Shown piece after piece: positions 32,466 through 41,688 of a stretch of 44,530 nucleotides of DNA. Position numbers and translations under genes: made by a program. The notes beneath the pieces were generated by a model that was not told the DNA's origin, did not search any database, and was given only the letters and a program-made list of their open reading frames with translations. Each line of letters starts with the position of its first letter. Positions within the stretch are counted from its first letter, which is position 1. This DNA is from Actinomadura sp. DC4. Lineage in GTDB: Bacteria > Actinomycetota > Actinomycetes > Streptosporangiales > Streptosporangiaceae. Location of the stretch: contig NZ_JAUEQY010000053.1 of assembly GCF_030406325.1 (NCBI RefSeq), forward strand, positions 1-44,530, written 5' to 3'.

Positions 32466-33578
32466 ATGCCGGGACCGGCGACAGAGCGGCGGCCGTCCGT
32501 CGCGGAGTTGACCGAACGGCTCGCCGAGCTCGTGTCATGCGAGTCACCGCCCGGTTCGCTGCCGGAGCTGGCCGCGTGCGCCGACCTGCTGGCGGAATGG
32601 GGCGAGCGCGTGCTCGGCCGGCCCGCGAGCCGCGTCATGCGCGAGGGCCTGCCGCACCTGCTGTGGTCGGCGCCGGAGCAGGACGTGCTGCTGCTCGGCC
32701 ACTTCGACACGGTCTGGCCGTCCGGCTCGATCGAGGACTGGCCCTTCACCGTCAGCGGCGGCACCGCGACCGGGCCCGGCGTCTGCGACATGAAGGGCGG
32801 CATCGTGCAGATGCTCGCCGCCCTCGCCATGATGAGGGACACCTCGCGGGTGGGCGTGCTGCTCACCTGCGACGAGGAGACCGGCTCGGGCACCTCCCGG
32901 CCCATCATCGAGCGCGAGGCCCGCCGCTCGGGCGCCGTCCTGGTCTGTGAGCCGAGCACGCCCGAGGGCGAGCTGAAGGTCGCGCGCAAGGGCGGGTCGA
33001 TGTACCGCCTCACCGCCCAGGGCCGCGCCGCCCACGCCGGTGTCGAGCCCCACCGCGGCGTCAACGCCACCGTCGAGGTGGCCCACCAGGTGCTGGCCGT
33101 ACGGGATCTGGCGGCGCCCGACGAGGGCACGAGCGTCACGCCGACCGTGGTGTCGGGCGGCACCACGACCAACACCGTGCCCGAGTCCGCGACGGTCTGC
33201 GTGGACGTACGGTCCTGGACCCGCGACGAGCTGGACCGGGTGGACCGGCGGATCCGCGCGCTGGCCCCGCGGCTCCCGGAGGCGACGCTGACCCTGGGCG
33301 GCGGCGTCAACCGCTATCCGCTGACGCCCGAGGTCGCGCTCCCCCTGCTCCGCGTGGCGCGCGCGGCGGCCGAGGACATCGGCATGCCCCCGCCGGACGG
33401 CGCGCACGCGCCCGGGGCCTCCGACGCCAACTTCACCGGCGCGCTCGGCGTGCCGACGCTCGACGGGCTCGGGTCGGTCGGCGGCGGTTCGCACGCCCGG
33501 AGCGAGTACATCGAGGTCACGTGCATGCCCGAGCGTTCCGCGCTGCTGGCGGCGCTCATGGAACGCCTGGTCGCGTGA
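32466..33578 (+). CDS. M20-family metallopeptidase (carboxypeptidase G2-like)
   Basis: 370 residues. Di-zinc site: H79 and D81 in L-G-H-F-D-T-V-W-P, D108 in G-V-C-D-M-K-G-G (bridging), general base E137 with E138 in C-D-E-E-T-G-S. Next is the next ligand region V-C-E-P-S, and the C-terminal His in G-G-G-S-H-A-R-S-E-Y. The dimerisation domain carries G-R-A-A-H-A-G-V-E-P. It hydrolyses C-terminal Glu or similar amides (glutamate carboxypeptidase type). No signal peptide, so cytoplasmic. Purine-rich GGGGGTAGGG precedes the ATG. Confidence 0.93.
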   Translation: MPGPATERRPSVAELTERLAELVSCESPPGSLPELAACADLLAEWGERVLGRPASRVMREGLPHLLWSAPEQDVLLLGHFDTVWPSGSIEDWPFTVSGGTATGPGVCDMKGGIVQMLAALAMMRDTSRVGVLLTCDEETGSGTSRPIIEREARRSGAVLVCEPSTPEGELKVARKGGSMYRLTAQGRAAHAGVEPHRGVNATVEVAHQVLAVRDLAAPDEGTSVTPTVVSGGTTTNTVPESATVCVDVRSWTRDELDRVDRRIRALAPRLPEATLTLGGGVNRYPLTPEVALPLLRVARAAAEDIGMPPPDGAHAPGASDANFTGALGVPTLDGLGSVGGGSHARSEYIEVTCMPERSALLAALMERLVA

Positions 33579-33670
33579 TCGAAGCCCTCTCGCGGTAGGC
33601 GTCCGCCCCGCTTAGGGTTGCCGGGAGCCGTGACCACGGCCTTCGCGCGCGACCCCGAGGTGCCCCCGAA

Positions 33671-34804
33671 ATGACGCCTGAGCACGCCCCGGACCGGCCC
33701 CGGTTCGGGGTGGAAGAGGAGTTCTGGGTCGTGGACGCCACGACCCGCCACACGGTGCCGCGGGCCGGCGCCGTGATCCGCCGGGCCGGGCCGTTACTCG
33801 GCGACCGCGTGGGCGGTGAGATCACCGAGATGCAGGTCGAGACCCGGACCCGGCCCTGTCACACGCTCGACGACCTGCACGACCAGCTCCGCGAGGCCCG
33901 TACGCTCCTCGCCGCCGCGGCCGCCGAGGAGGGGCTGCGGATCGCCGGCGGCGGCACGCCCGTGCTCGGCCCGATGATCCCCTCGCCGATCACGCAGGGC
34001 CCCCGGCAGGACCTCGGCAACGCGACCTTCCGCGGCCTGCACCACGAGCTGGGCATGAACGCCGTGCACGTCCACGTCGAGGTGCCCGAGCGCGAGCGCG
34101 CGCTGATGGTGAGCAACCATCTGCGCCCCTACCTGCCCACGCTGATCGCGCTCACGGCCACCTCGCCGTACTGGGACGAGCGCGACACCGGGTACGCGAG
34201 CTGGCGGACCCTGCTGTGGCAGCGCTGGCCGGTGGCGGGACCGCCGCCGTACTTCACCTCCGAGGCGCACTACGAGGAGCTCATCGCCTCCTTCGAGGCG
34301 GCCGGCGCCATCGTCGACGTCGGCACCGTCTTCTGGGACATCCGGCCGTCGTCGCGCCTGCCCACGCTGGAGGTGAGGGTGGCCGACATGCCGATCACCG
34401 CCGAGGAGTCGGCGCTCCTTGCGGCCCTCGTACGCGCGCTGGTGGTGACCGTGCTGCCACTGGTCGACGCGGGCGACCGCGGGCCGGTCGTGTCGCCGGA
34501 GACGATGCGGCTCGCCTACTGGCGCGCGGCGCGCGACGGGCTCGGCGGCGACGGCATCGACCCGCGGACCGGGCGGCCCGCGCCGTCGGCCACGCTCGCC
34601 CGGCGCCTGCTGGAGACCGTACGGCCCGCGCTCGGCGGCGACGCCGGACGGGTGGCCGCCTGGCTGGACGGCCTGGTCGAGGACGGGGACGGGGCGACGC
34701 GGCAGCGCCGGGCACGGGAGCGCCAGGGTGGCCTCGCCGGCGTGGTCGACCACGTCGTCGCGCACACGGCGCCCGCCGTACCCCAAGAGAGCACGTCACA
34801 GTAA
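33671..34804 (+). CDS. Carboxylate-amine ligase, YbdK/GCS2 family
   Basis: 377 residues. GCS2 signature: F-G-V-E-E-E-F-W-V-V-D (catalytic metal-binding Glu), then E-I-T-E-M-Q-V-E-T-R-T, G-G-G-T-P-V-L-G, G-M-N-A-V-H-V-H-V-E-V, and E-V-R-V-A-D-M-P near the C-terminus. The YbdK branch has weak glutamate-cysteine ligase activity in E. coli; its natural role in mycothiol-producing actinobacteria is unclear. EgtA is a related alternative. It follows the M20 peptidase in the same direction after 92 bp. Confidence 0.9.
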   Translation: MTPEHAPDRPRFGVEEEFWVVDATTRHTVPRAGAVIRRAGPLLGDRVGGEITEMQVETRTRPCHTLDDLHDQLREARTLLAAAAAEEGLRIAGGGTPVLGPMIPSPITQGPRQDLGNATFRGLHHELGMNAVHVHVEVPERERALMVSNHLRPYLPTLIALTATSPYWDERDTGYASWRTLLWQRWPVAGPPPYFTSEAHYEELIASFEAAGAIVDVGTVFWDIRPSSRLPTLEVRVADMPITAEESALLAALVRALVVTVLPLVDAGDRGPVVSPETMRLAYWRAARDGLGGDGIDPRTGRPAPSATLARRLLETVRPALGGDAGRVAAWLDGLVEDGDGATRQRRARERQGGLAGVVDHVVAHTAPAVPQESTSQ

Positions 34805-34863
34805 GGGCGGCGCGGGCGGCTGGGTGATCCTGGAAACGCTCACCCCGATCGGAGGCGTTCCCG

Positions 34864-35526
34864 TTGACCCAGGCCGCTTCGCCCCCCACCGTTCCGCTGA
34901 AGCACAGCCGGCTGCCGTCGGCCGACGCCGTACGGGCCGTGTGGACCTTCACCCACCTGATGGGCACCCGCAGGTCCGTACGGGACTTCTCGGCCGACCC
35001 CGTGCCGGACAGCGTCATCGAGGCGGCCGTCAGCGCCGCCGCGAGCGCGCCGAGCGGAGCGAACGTCCAGCCATGGCGGTTCGTGGTCGTGACGAGCCCG
35101 CAGCGCAAGCGGCGGCTGCGGCTGGCCGCCGAGGCCGAGGAGCGGGAGTTCTACGACCGCCGCGCGACAGAGGACTGGCTGGAGGCGCTCGCCCCGATCG
35201 GCACCGACTGGCAGAAGCCGTTCCTGGAGACCGCGCCCGCGGTGATCGTGGTCTTCGAGGTGCACCAGGGCCCGAACAGCCCCAAGCCGTATTACGTCAA
35301 GGAGTCGGTGGGCATCGCCGTCGGCCTGCTCATCGCCGCGCTCCACCACGCGGGGCTGGTGACGCTGCCGCACACGCCCAGCCCGATGCGCTTCCTCAAC
35401 GAGGTGTGCGACCGCCCGCGGGAGGAGCGGCCCTACCTCGTGATGCCGGTCGGCTATCCGGCCTCCGGCGCACGTGTCCCCGACCTGGACCGCAAGCCGC
35501 TGAACGACATCATGATCCGGTGCTGA
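34864..35526 (+). CDS. Nitroreductase-family protein, iodotyrosine deiodinase (IYD)-like
   Basis: 220 residues from TTG 34864, supported by GGAGG 8 nt upstream. FMN-binding motifs: T-R-R-S-V-R-D-F, A-S-A-P-S-G-A-N-V-Q-P-W-R-F, and the long lid E-A-E-E-R-E-F-Y-D-R-R with Y-Y-V-K-E-S-V-G-I-A. T-L-P-H-T-P-S-P-M-R-F-L and D-R-K-P-L at the end are characteristic of the IYD/BluB-like branch. Bacterial IYD homologues reductively dehalogenate halotyrosines. The 3' end overlaps the convergent monooxygenase by 17 nt. Confidence 0.9.
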   Translation: MTQAASPPTVPLKHSRLPSADAVRAVWTFTHLMGTRRSVRDFSADPVPDSVIEAAVSAAASAPSGANVQPWRFVVVTSPQRKRRLRLAAEAEEREFYDRRATEDWLEALAPIGTDWQKPFLETAPAVIVVFEVHQGPNSPKPYYVKESVGIAVGLLIAALHHAGLVTLPHTPSPMRFLNEVCDRPREERPYLVMPVGYPASGARVPDLDRKPLNDIMIRC

Positions 35527-37063
35527 GCGACTCGGCGAGGAACGCCCGCAGCGGCGCGACGTGCCGGTCGGGGCGACGCCACTCGGCGAGCAGGTCCTCC
35601 AGCAGGTGCCGCTCGGCGACGAGCCGCCCGCCGGAGTAGCGCCGGATGACCGGATGGATGAAGGCGCTCTCGGCGGCGCGGCCGGGCTCGGGATGCCGCT
35701 CGATGGCGAAGACGTCGGCGTACTCATCGCGTCCCCAGCGCAGGGCGACCGTGTAGCAGTCGCCGAACCGGGACACCGCGTACTCCTCGGGCAGGTCCTC
35801 GTAGTGGCGCATCCGCCCGGTCGCCTCGTCGGCGACCAGCACGTCGCACAGGAACTCGAACTGCGTCCAGAGGGCCGAGCTCCAGTTCACCCGGTCCAGG
35901 ATCAGCGAGGTCAGGGCATCGGGGTCGGCCGCCACCTCGGTGGAGGAGAGCGGGACGCCGTCGTAGCGCTCGCGCAGCAGCGTGGTGAGGGTGCGCAGGT
36001 TGTAGCGGAACCCGTCGATGAACGCCGACGACGCCCGCTTGAAGTCGCGGTCCTGGGCGATGGTGCCGGCGAAGTACAGCCCGTCGACGTCGGTGGACTG
36101 CCAGTCGGGGCCCAGCTCCGGCATCCGGTCGTCGCGGACGAGCCGCGGGCGGCAGTCCGGGGCGAAGACGGAGGTGTCGACGCGGAATCCGGTGCAGCGG
36201 AGCACCGACTCGTACTCCAGCGTGGCGCGCTCGTCCTCGGCGTGGGTGTAGGTGATGTCCACCTCGAAGCGGCCGTCGACCGGGCGGATCTCGTCGATGG
36301 TGCAGTCGAGGACCGAGTGCAGCGTCTTGAACTGGTAGCTGTCGAGCACCGCGCCGTGGTGGGCGCGCACGTCGCCGGGGTGCTTGGTGTTCCAGGCGAG
36401 CCGCAGCGGCCGGCGGCTGGCCAGGTGCACCATGGCCGCGTGGCCGAGCATCGAGGCCGCGGTCTCGAACGCGGAGTTGCCCTTGCCGACGATGAGCACC
36501 CGCTTGCCGGCGTACGCCTCGGGGTCCACGTCCATGTCCTCGTACCCGGTGGCGTACTCGATCCCCTTGATCGGCGGGGTGTAGGGCGCGCCCCAGCCGG
36601 TCGCCACCACGACGCACCGTCCGCGCAGGTCGCCCCTGCTGGTCCGAACGAGGAACCCGTCACCGTCCCGCTCGATCCGCTGCACCGTGCAGCCGTACCG
36701 TACCCCGAGACCGTGCCGTTTCTCGAAGTCGGTCAGGTAGCGCACGAGGTCGTCGGCATGGGGGAAGTAGTCGCGGCTGTACTCGGGGAACTTCGGCCCG
36801 CCGGCGTCGCTGAGCAGGGAGTTCCAGTCCCAGCGCAGCTTGATCTCCGGATCGTCGCTGGTGGTGTGGACCTTGTTGAGCGAGATCAGCCGGCGGTGCC
36901 GCGGATAACGCCGGAAGAAGCCTCCGGGGCCGTCATCGCGCTCCAGCGTCACGTGGTCGGCGCCCGCGCGCCGTAGGTAGTGGCTCAGCTGCAGCCCGGC
37001 CGGGCCGGCCCCGATGACGATGTACTGCCGCCGCTCGGCATCCAGATCCGCTGGCTCCGACAC
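35510..37063 (-). CDS. FAD-dependent monooxygenase/oxidoreductase (FOXRED2-like)
   Basis: 517 residues; GTG start with GGAGG 6 nt upstream. FAD motif Y-I-V-I-G-A-G-P-A-G-L-Q-L-S-H-Y-L near residue 14, and NADPH motif V-L-I-V-G-K-G-N-S-A-F-E-T-A near residue 188. V-V-A-T-G-W-G precedes the second site, and L-Y-F-A-G-T-I-A-Q-D-R-D closes the FAD domain. A ~140-residue C-terminal extension has W-G-R-D-E-Y. The architecture is that of flavin-containing NAD(P)-binding proteins such as FOXRED2; the substrate is unknown. Confidence 0.9.
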   Translation of the reverse strand: MSEPADLDAERRQYIVIGAGPAGLQLSHYLRRAGADHVTLERDDGPGGFFRRYPRHRRLISLNKVHTTSDDPEIKLRWDWNSLLSDAGGPKFPEYSRDYFPHADDLVRYLTDFEKRHGLGVRYGCTVQRIERDGDGFLVRTSRGDLRGRCVVVATGWGAPYTPPIKGIEYATGYEDMDVDPEAYAGKRVLIVGKGNSAFETAASMLGHAAMVHLASRRPLRLAWNTKHPGDVRAHHGAVLDSYQFKTLHSVLDCTIDEIRPVDGRFEVDITYTHAEDERATLEYESVLRCTGFRVDTSVFAPDCRPRLVRDDRMPELGPDWQSTDVDGLYFAGTIAQDRDFKRASSAFIDGFRYNLRTLTTLLRERYDGVPLSSTEVAADPDALTSLILDRVNWSSALWTQFEFLCDVLVADEATGRMRHYEDLPEEYAVSRFGDCYTVALRWGRDEYADVFAIERHPEPGRAAESAFIHPVIRRYSGGRLVAERHLLEDLLAEWRRPDRHVAPLRAFLAESLSTGS

Positions 37064-37139
37064 GTCCGCCTCCGCCTTGCTCCGGGGTCACCGCGACTCC
37101 GAAACTACCGGCGGATATCGGGTTTGTCCCGTACGCCGG

Positions 37140-37757
37140 TCACAGCACCCGGTCGGTCCAGCCGGCCGCCTCGGCGCGCAGGATCGCGGTCGTACGGCGG
37201 TGCAGCGCGGCGAGGTCGGCCCGCCCGTCGCCGTCGAGGCCGTCGCCGGACGGGTCCGCGCCGGACAGGTGCCGCCGCGCCTCCTCGACGTCCGCCGTGA
37301 TGACGGCTCCGCCGTCCTCGCCGGGGACCGCGTAGTGGTGCGGCCCGACCCGGCTCGCCGGCGGCAGCCGCGTGCCCCCGTGGACGACGCCGCCCGCGCC
37401 GAGCCGTGTGCCCTCCCCGGTCACCGCGCCCGGCAGGACCAGGACGCCGGCGCCCACGTGGCACGCGTCCCCGATCAGGCAGCCCTCGAGCACCGACAGC
37501 GGGCCGACCAGGGTCTCGGCGCCGACGCGCACGGGGAAGGCGGGCCGGTGGAGGCCGCCGGACGAGCGCACCACGGCGCCGGACATCACGACGACGCCCA
37601 CGTCGAGCCGCACCTCGGGACCGGAGCTCTCGATCACCGCGCCGTAGCCGATGACGCAGCCCTCGCCGATCAGCACATTGCCGATGATCTGCGCCGACTC
37701 GGCGACTCGTGCGTCACGGGCCACGATCGGGCCGACGCCGTTGCGTTCCACCAGCAC
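37140..37757 (-). CDS. Left-handed beta-helix protein, gamma-carbonic-anhydrase/acyltransferase-like
   Basis: 205 residues. Hexapeptide repeats run from about residue 10 to 150: I-V-A-R-D-A-R-V-A-E-S-A-Q-I-I-G-N-V-L-I-G-E-G-C, later V-G-A-G-V-L-V-L-P-G-A-V. The histidine triad of active gamma-carbonic anhydrases is not obvious, so activity is uncertain; acyl- or nucleotide-sugar-binding relatives are alternatives. A C-terminal helix (D-L-A-A-L-H-R-R-T-T-A-I-L-R-A-E) follows. GTG start without a strong ribosome site. Downstream of it on the minus strand is the FAD monooxygenase. Confidence 0.8.
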   Translation of the reverse strand: MLVERNGVGPIVARDARVAESAQIIGNVLIGEGCVIGYGAVIESSGPEVRLDVGVVVMSGAVVRSSGGLHRPAFPVRVGAETLVGPLSVLEGCLIGDACHVGAGVLVLPGAVTGEGTRLGAGGVVHGGTRLPPASRVGPHHYAVPGEDGGAVITADVEEARRHLSGADPSGDGLDGDGRADLAALHRRTTAILRAEAAGWTDRVL

Positions 37758-37918
37758 GTCCGCACCCTATCCGGCCGGTCCGGAGTAGCCTGGTCACGGC
37801 GCTCAGGGCGCCTCCGGTCCGCGGAAAGGGCGAAACCCACCTGCGCTGCGATACCCATGGGCCCACGCCTCCTTTCAGCCTGACGAAGCGGACGGCAGGC
37901 ACGAGAAGGGAGGTCGCC
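37758..37918 (+). promoter_or_regulatory. Leader of the ankyrin gene with several small hairpins
   Basis: Short stems can form: GGCGC/GCGCC around 37799-37813, and GGG-CGAAA-CCC around 37828-37838, before the ribosome site GGGAGG at 37908-37913. I do not recognise a riboswitch class; this may be an ordinary leader. Confidence 0.25.
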
Positions 37919-39394
37919 GTGCCGACCATCAGACTCCCCGCCGACGCCCGCCTGGACGGTCTCCGTGACCGGGCGCGCGCGCTTCAGCGCGCCGTGCGCG
38001 CGGGCGACGCCGCCGCCCTCGGACGCGTCGCCGCGCGGCACTCCGCCGAGGTCTCCCCCGGCGCGTTCCCGCTCTCCCTCGCCCGGCTCGTCATCGCCCG
38101 CGAGCACGGCTTCGCGAGCTGGCCCCGGCTGAAGCGGCACCTCGACGTCCTCGCCCGCCACCGGCGCGACCTCGACCCGGCGGCCCGCGCCGACCCGGCC
38201 GAGGAGTTCTGCCGCCTGGCCTGCCTCGCCTACGACGGCGACGACGCGCCGGAGCGCCGGGCGCGGGCCCGGCGGCTGCTCGCGACGCGGCCGGACCTGC
38301 CGCGCGGGGACATCGGGGCGGCGGCCGCCGCGTCCGACCCCGACGCGGTGCGCGACCTGCTCGCCGGCGACCGGTCCCTGGCCCGCCGCGAGGCCGGCCC
38401 GTACGCGCTGCCTCCGCTGCTCTACCTCACCTACTCCCGGCTCGACCCGGAGGTGCGCGAGGAGCCCGTGCTCGCCGTCGCCCGGCTGCTGCTGCGGGCA
38501 GGCGCGGACCCGAACGCCGGGTTCCTGTGGCAGGGCCTGGCGCCGCCGTTCACGGCGCTGACGGGAGCGTTCGGCGAGGGCGAGTCCGGGCCCGGCCGCC
38601 AGCCGCGGCACCCGCACTCAAGCGCCCTCGCCCGGCTGCTGCTGAGCGCCGGTGCCGACCCGAACGACGGGCAGGCTCTGTACAACCGCATGTTCCGCCC
38701 CGGCGACGACCATCTCGAACTGCTCTTCGCGTACGGCCTCGGCGAGGGCGACGGCGGGCCGTGGCGGGCCCGGCTCGGCGACGCGCTGGACACCCCGGCC
38801 GAGCTGGTCCGCGGCCAGCTGACCTGGGCGATCGACCACGGTTTCGCCGGCCGGGTGCGGCTGCTGGCCGCGCACGGCGCCGACGTACGGTCTCCGCTCC
38901 CCGACGGCCGCACGCCGGTCGAGGCGGCGGCGCGCGGCGGCCACACCGAGATCGTGACGCTGCTGGAGGCGGCCGGCGCGCGCGGACCGCGGATCACCGG
39001 CGTGGACGCGCTGGTCGCGGCGTGGCTGGCCGGCGACCGGGCGGCCGTGGCCGAGGCCGGCTCCGGTCTCCTCGCGCGGGCGAGGGCCGAGCGCCCCGCC
39101 CTCGTCGTGGAGGCGGCCGAGGCCGGGCGGACCGCCGCGGTCCCGCTGCTGGCCGAGCTGGGCTTCGACCTCGACGCCCGGCTCGACGCGGCCACGGCCG
39201 CCCGGCTGCGCCTCGGCGTGCCGGGCGGCACGGCCCTGCACTGGGCGGCCTGGCGCGGCGACCTCGGCCTGACCCGCCTCCTTCTGGAGCTGGGCGCGGA
39301 CCCGGGCGTACGGGACGCCAGGTTCGGGACCACGCCGCTGGAGTGGGCCCGTCGCGCCTCACAGGACGCGTCCGCCGAGCTCCTCGCCGACTAG
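37919..39394 (+). CDS. Ankyrin-repeat protein
   Basis: 491 residues from GTG 37919; GGGAGG 5 nt upstream. The N-terminal ~75 residues are an Arg-rich helical region including F-P-L-S-L-A-R-L-V-I-A-R-E-H-G-F-A-S-W-P-R-L-K-R-H-L, typical of actinobacterial ankyrin proteins. Ankyrin units appear as L-L-L-R-A-G-A-D-P-N-A, L-L-L-S-A-G-A-D-P-N-D, L-L-A-A-H-G-A-D-V, G-R-T-P-V-E-A-A-A-R-G-G-H-T-E-I-V-T-L-L-E, and a terminal T-A-L-H-W-A-A-W-R-G-D. A protein-binding scaffold; partners unknown. Its 3' end overlaps the convergent oxidase by 36 nt. Confidence 0.92.
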   Translation: MPTIRLPADARLDGLRDRARALQRAVRAGDAAALGRVAARHSAEVSPGAFPLSLARLVIAREHGFASWPRLKRHLDVLARHRRDLDPAARADPAEEFCRLACLAYDGDDAPERRARARRLLATRPDLPRGDIGAAAAASDPDAVRDLLAGDRSLARREAGPYALPPLLYLTYSRLDPEVREEPVLAVARLLLRAGADPNAGFLWQGLAPPFTALTGAFGEGESGPGRQPRHPHSSALARLLLSAGADPNDGQALYNRMFRPGDDHLELLFAYGLGEGDGGPWRARLGDALDTPAELVRGQLTWAIDHGFAGRVRLLAAHGADVRSPLPDGRTPVEAAARGGHTEIVTLLEAAGARGPRITGVDALVAAWLAGDRAAVAEAGSGLLARARAERPALVVEAAEAGRTAAVPLLAELGFDLDARLDAATAARLRLGVPGGTALHWAAWRGDLGLTRLLLELGADPGVRDARFGTTPLEWARRASQDASAELLAD

Positions 39395-40729
39395 AGCCGG
39401 CGCGATGTTGTGGTTCAGGCGGAACACGTTGGCCGGGTCGTAGGCCGCCTTGAGCCCGGCGAGCCGCCGGAGGTCCTCCGGCTCGTACGCCTCGCGCACC
39501 TGGGCGGGGTCGTCGTCATAGAGGAAGTTGAGGGAGCGCCCGCCGGTCGCCCACGGCCGCATCGCCGCGAAGACCCGCTCGTGCGCGGCGCGTGCCTCCG
39601 CCGAGGCGTCGGCGGACAGCACCCGCAGCAGGTAGGCCGCGTCCCGGTGCCCGACCGCGCTCGGGACCTCGGGTGTACGGGCGAGCGCGCCGCCCAGGTG
39701 GCGCAGGTCCACCACGCGCGGGACCGGCGCGTCCGGCCCGGCCTCCTCGAACACGGTGCGCGCCGCCGTGGCGTCGAGGCCGGACAGCGTGATGGCGCTT
39801 CCGGAGTAGGCGTGCGGCCGCGTCGGGTCGTTGTAGATCGAGCCGCTTTCGGCGTACGGCATCTCGGCGAGCGTGTCGAGCAGGCGCGGCCCGACGGCCC
39901 GCAGGGGCGCCACGAGACGCTCCCCCGACGCCGCGTCGCCGAGGTGGGCGACACGGACGTGGGTCACGTGGCGGCCCCGCAGCGGTTCGGGGACCCCCGG
40001 CACGTCCGGGTACGGGATCATCCCGACCGAGGCCGTCGTCTCCTCCGGCAGAGCACGGGTCCACTCGGCGAAGGCGACCAAGGCGCCGGCGGCGAGGTCT
40101 CGGGGGAAGAACAGCCCTCCGCCGTAGAGCCGGGTGACCGGTACGAGGCCGATCCGCAGCCCGGTCACCACGCCGAAGTTGTCCCGCCCGCCGCGCAGCG
40201 CCCAGAACAGGTCCGGCTCCGACTCGGCGGTGACGTGCCGGAGCCGGGCGTCGGCGGTGACGACGTCGATCTCCCGTACGTGGTCCGCGGCGTAGCCGTA
40301 ACGCCGGGACAGGAGTCCCAGGCCGCCGCCGAGCGTGTAGCCGATCGCGCCGGTGTGCGGGGCGCTGCCGTTCAGCGGCGCCAGCCCGTACGGCGTGACC
40401 GCGCGGACCACCTCGTCCCAGCGCGTACCGGCCTCGATCCACGCGGTGCGCGACGCGGCGTCCACCCGGACCCCGGTCATCCGGCGCGTGCTGATGAGCA
40501 CGCCGCCGTCGGCCGGGACGGACAGCCCGTGCCCGGTCGCCTGCACCGCCACCGGGAGCCCGCGCGCGGCGGCGTAGGCGACCGCGGCGCGTACGTCGTC
40601 CGCCCCGGTCGCACCGGCGATCACGGCGGGCCGATGCCGCCGCGCGGTCTGGAAGCCGCCGCGCTCCTCGTCGTATCCGTCGTCGCCGGGCCGCAGCACC
40701 GGGCCTCGTATCTCCGGTTCAGAGCTCAT
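39359..40729 (-). CDS. FAD-linked oxidase, berberine-bridge/PCMH type
   Basis: 456 residues from ATG 40729 (GTG 40738 possible). FAD-binding PCMH domain: R-P-A-V-I-A-G-A-T-G-A-D-D-V-R-A-A-V, V-A-V-Q-A-T-G-H-G-L (the His that attaches FAD covalently in the family), L-G-G-G-L-G-L-L-S-R-R-Y-G, and D-N-F-G-V-V-T. C-terminal BBE segment Y-D-P-A-N-V-F-R-L-N-H-N-I. The Cys that gives bicovalent attachment is not obvious. Substrate unknown. Divergent from the LysR gene, its likely regulator. Confidence 0.92.
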   Translation of the reverse strand: MSSEPEIRGPVLRPGDDGYDEERGGFQTARRHRPAVIAGATGADDVRAAVAYAAARGLPVAVQATGHGLSVPADGGVLISTRRMTGVRVDAASRTAWIEAGTRWDEVVRAVTPYGLAPLNGSAPHTGAIGYTLGGGLGLLSRRYGYAADHVREIDVVTADARLRHVTAESEPDLFWALRGGRDNFGVVTGLRIGLVPVTRLYGGGLFFPRDLAAGALVAFAEWTRALPEETTASVGMIPYPDVPGVPEPLRGRHVTHVRVAHLGDAASGERLVAPLRAVGPRLLDTLAEMPYAESGSIYNDPTRPHAYSGSAITLSGLDATAARTVFEEAGPDAPVPRVVDLRHLGGALARTPEVPSAVGHRDAAYLLRVLSADASAEARAAHERVFAAMRPWATGGRSLNFLYDDDPAQVREAYEPEDLRRLAGLKAAYDPANVFRLNHNIAPALVGEELGGRVL

Positions 40730-40757
40730 CCCGTCCACGGTGGTCGCGTGCGGGCCA

Positions 40758-40787
40758 TAAGTCCAAGAGCAGGTAAGTCTGGTGACT
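40758..40787. promoter_or_regulatory. Repeated TAAGTC and AGTC-TGGT-GACT palindrome in the LysR intergenic region
   Basis: TAAGTC occurs twice 16 nt apart (about 40758 and 40774), and the second copy is part of AGTC-TGGT-GACT (40776-40787). They lie between the divergent oxidase and lysR starts, fitting a LysR-type operator. Confidence 0.4.
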
Positions 40788-40800
40788 AGCATCGTTCGTT

Positions 40801-41686
40801 ATGGAGCTTCGGCAGCTTGAGTACTTCGTGACCGTGGCCGAGGAGGCGAACTTCACGCGGGCGGCGGCCCGCCTGCACGTCGCCCAGCCCGGTGTCAGCG
40901 CCCAGGTCCGCCGCCTCGAACGCGAGCTCGGCGAGGAGTTGCTCGACCGCTCAGGGCGTACGGTGCGGCTGACGGAGGTGGGCGCCGCGGTGCTGCCGTA
41001 CGCGCGTGCGGCGCTGGACGCGGTGTCGGGCGCCCGCGACGCCGTGGCCGAGTTCACCGGGCTCGTGCGCGGGCACGTCACGGTCGGGATGGTCTCCTCG
41101 ATGTCCACCCACGACCTCGACCTGCCCGGGCTGCTGGCCGACTTCCACGACCGTCATCCGGCGGTGGAGATCGCGCTGTCCGAGGCCGGCTCCAGGCTCC
41201 TTCTGGACGGGCTGCGGGCCGGGCGGCTCGACGTGGCCTTCGCCGGCCTGGCCGCCGATCCCCCGCCGGACGTCGCCGTCCACGTCTTCTCCGACGAGCC
41301 TCTCGTCGCGATCGTCGGCCGGGAGGACCCGCTGGCCTCCGTCGAGACGATCACGCTGGCCGAGCTCGCCGGGCACTCCCTCATCGGCCTTCCTCGCGGC
41401 ACCGCCATCCGTACGTGCGTGGACGACGCCTTCGCCGCGCTCGGCCTGCGGCCGCACTTCGCCTTCGAGGCCGGCGACCCTCGTCTGCTCGCGCGGCTCG
41501 CCGGCCGGGGTCTCGGTGTGGCCGTCCTGCCGGAGTCGGTGACGTCCGGCCGGGCCGAGCTGCACGCGATCGCGCTGCGGGCCGGGCGTACGGGGGCGGC
41601 TGGCGTTCGCCTGGCGGGCCGGAGGACCGGCCGGGCCGGCGGCGCGCCGGTTCGCCGAGCACGCGCGTACGGCCCTCAGGAAATGA
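40801..41686 (+). pseudogene. LysR-family regulator with an apparent 1-bp frameshift
   Basis: The N-terminal winged HTH (M-E-L-R-Q-L-E-Y-F-V-T-V-A-E-E-A-N-F-T-R-A-A-x-x-L) and most of the effector-binding domain are intact up to L-R-A-G-R-T. At the G5 run 41592-41596 the frame shifts. If one G is removed, translation continues as T-G-R-L-A-F-A-W-R-A-G-G-P-A-G-P-A-A-R, then F-A-E-H-A-R-T-A-L-R-K and TGA at 41684-41686, a normal LysR end (294 aa). Without correction the frame runs on uselessly across the ABC ATPase gene. It may be a real mutation or a homopolymer sequencing error. No ribosome site precedes the ATG. Confidence 0.8.
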
Positions 41687-41688
41687 GA

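Noticed and set aside
37758-37918. Riboswitch upstream of the ankyrin gene
   Set aside because: Checked by eye for cobalamin, TPP, SAM and ydaO-type landmarks; none present. Only short generic stems.
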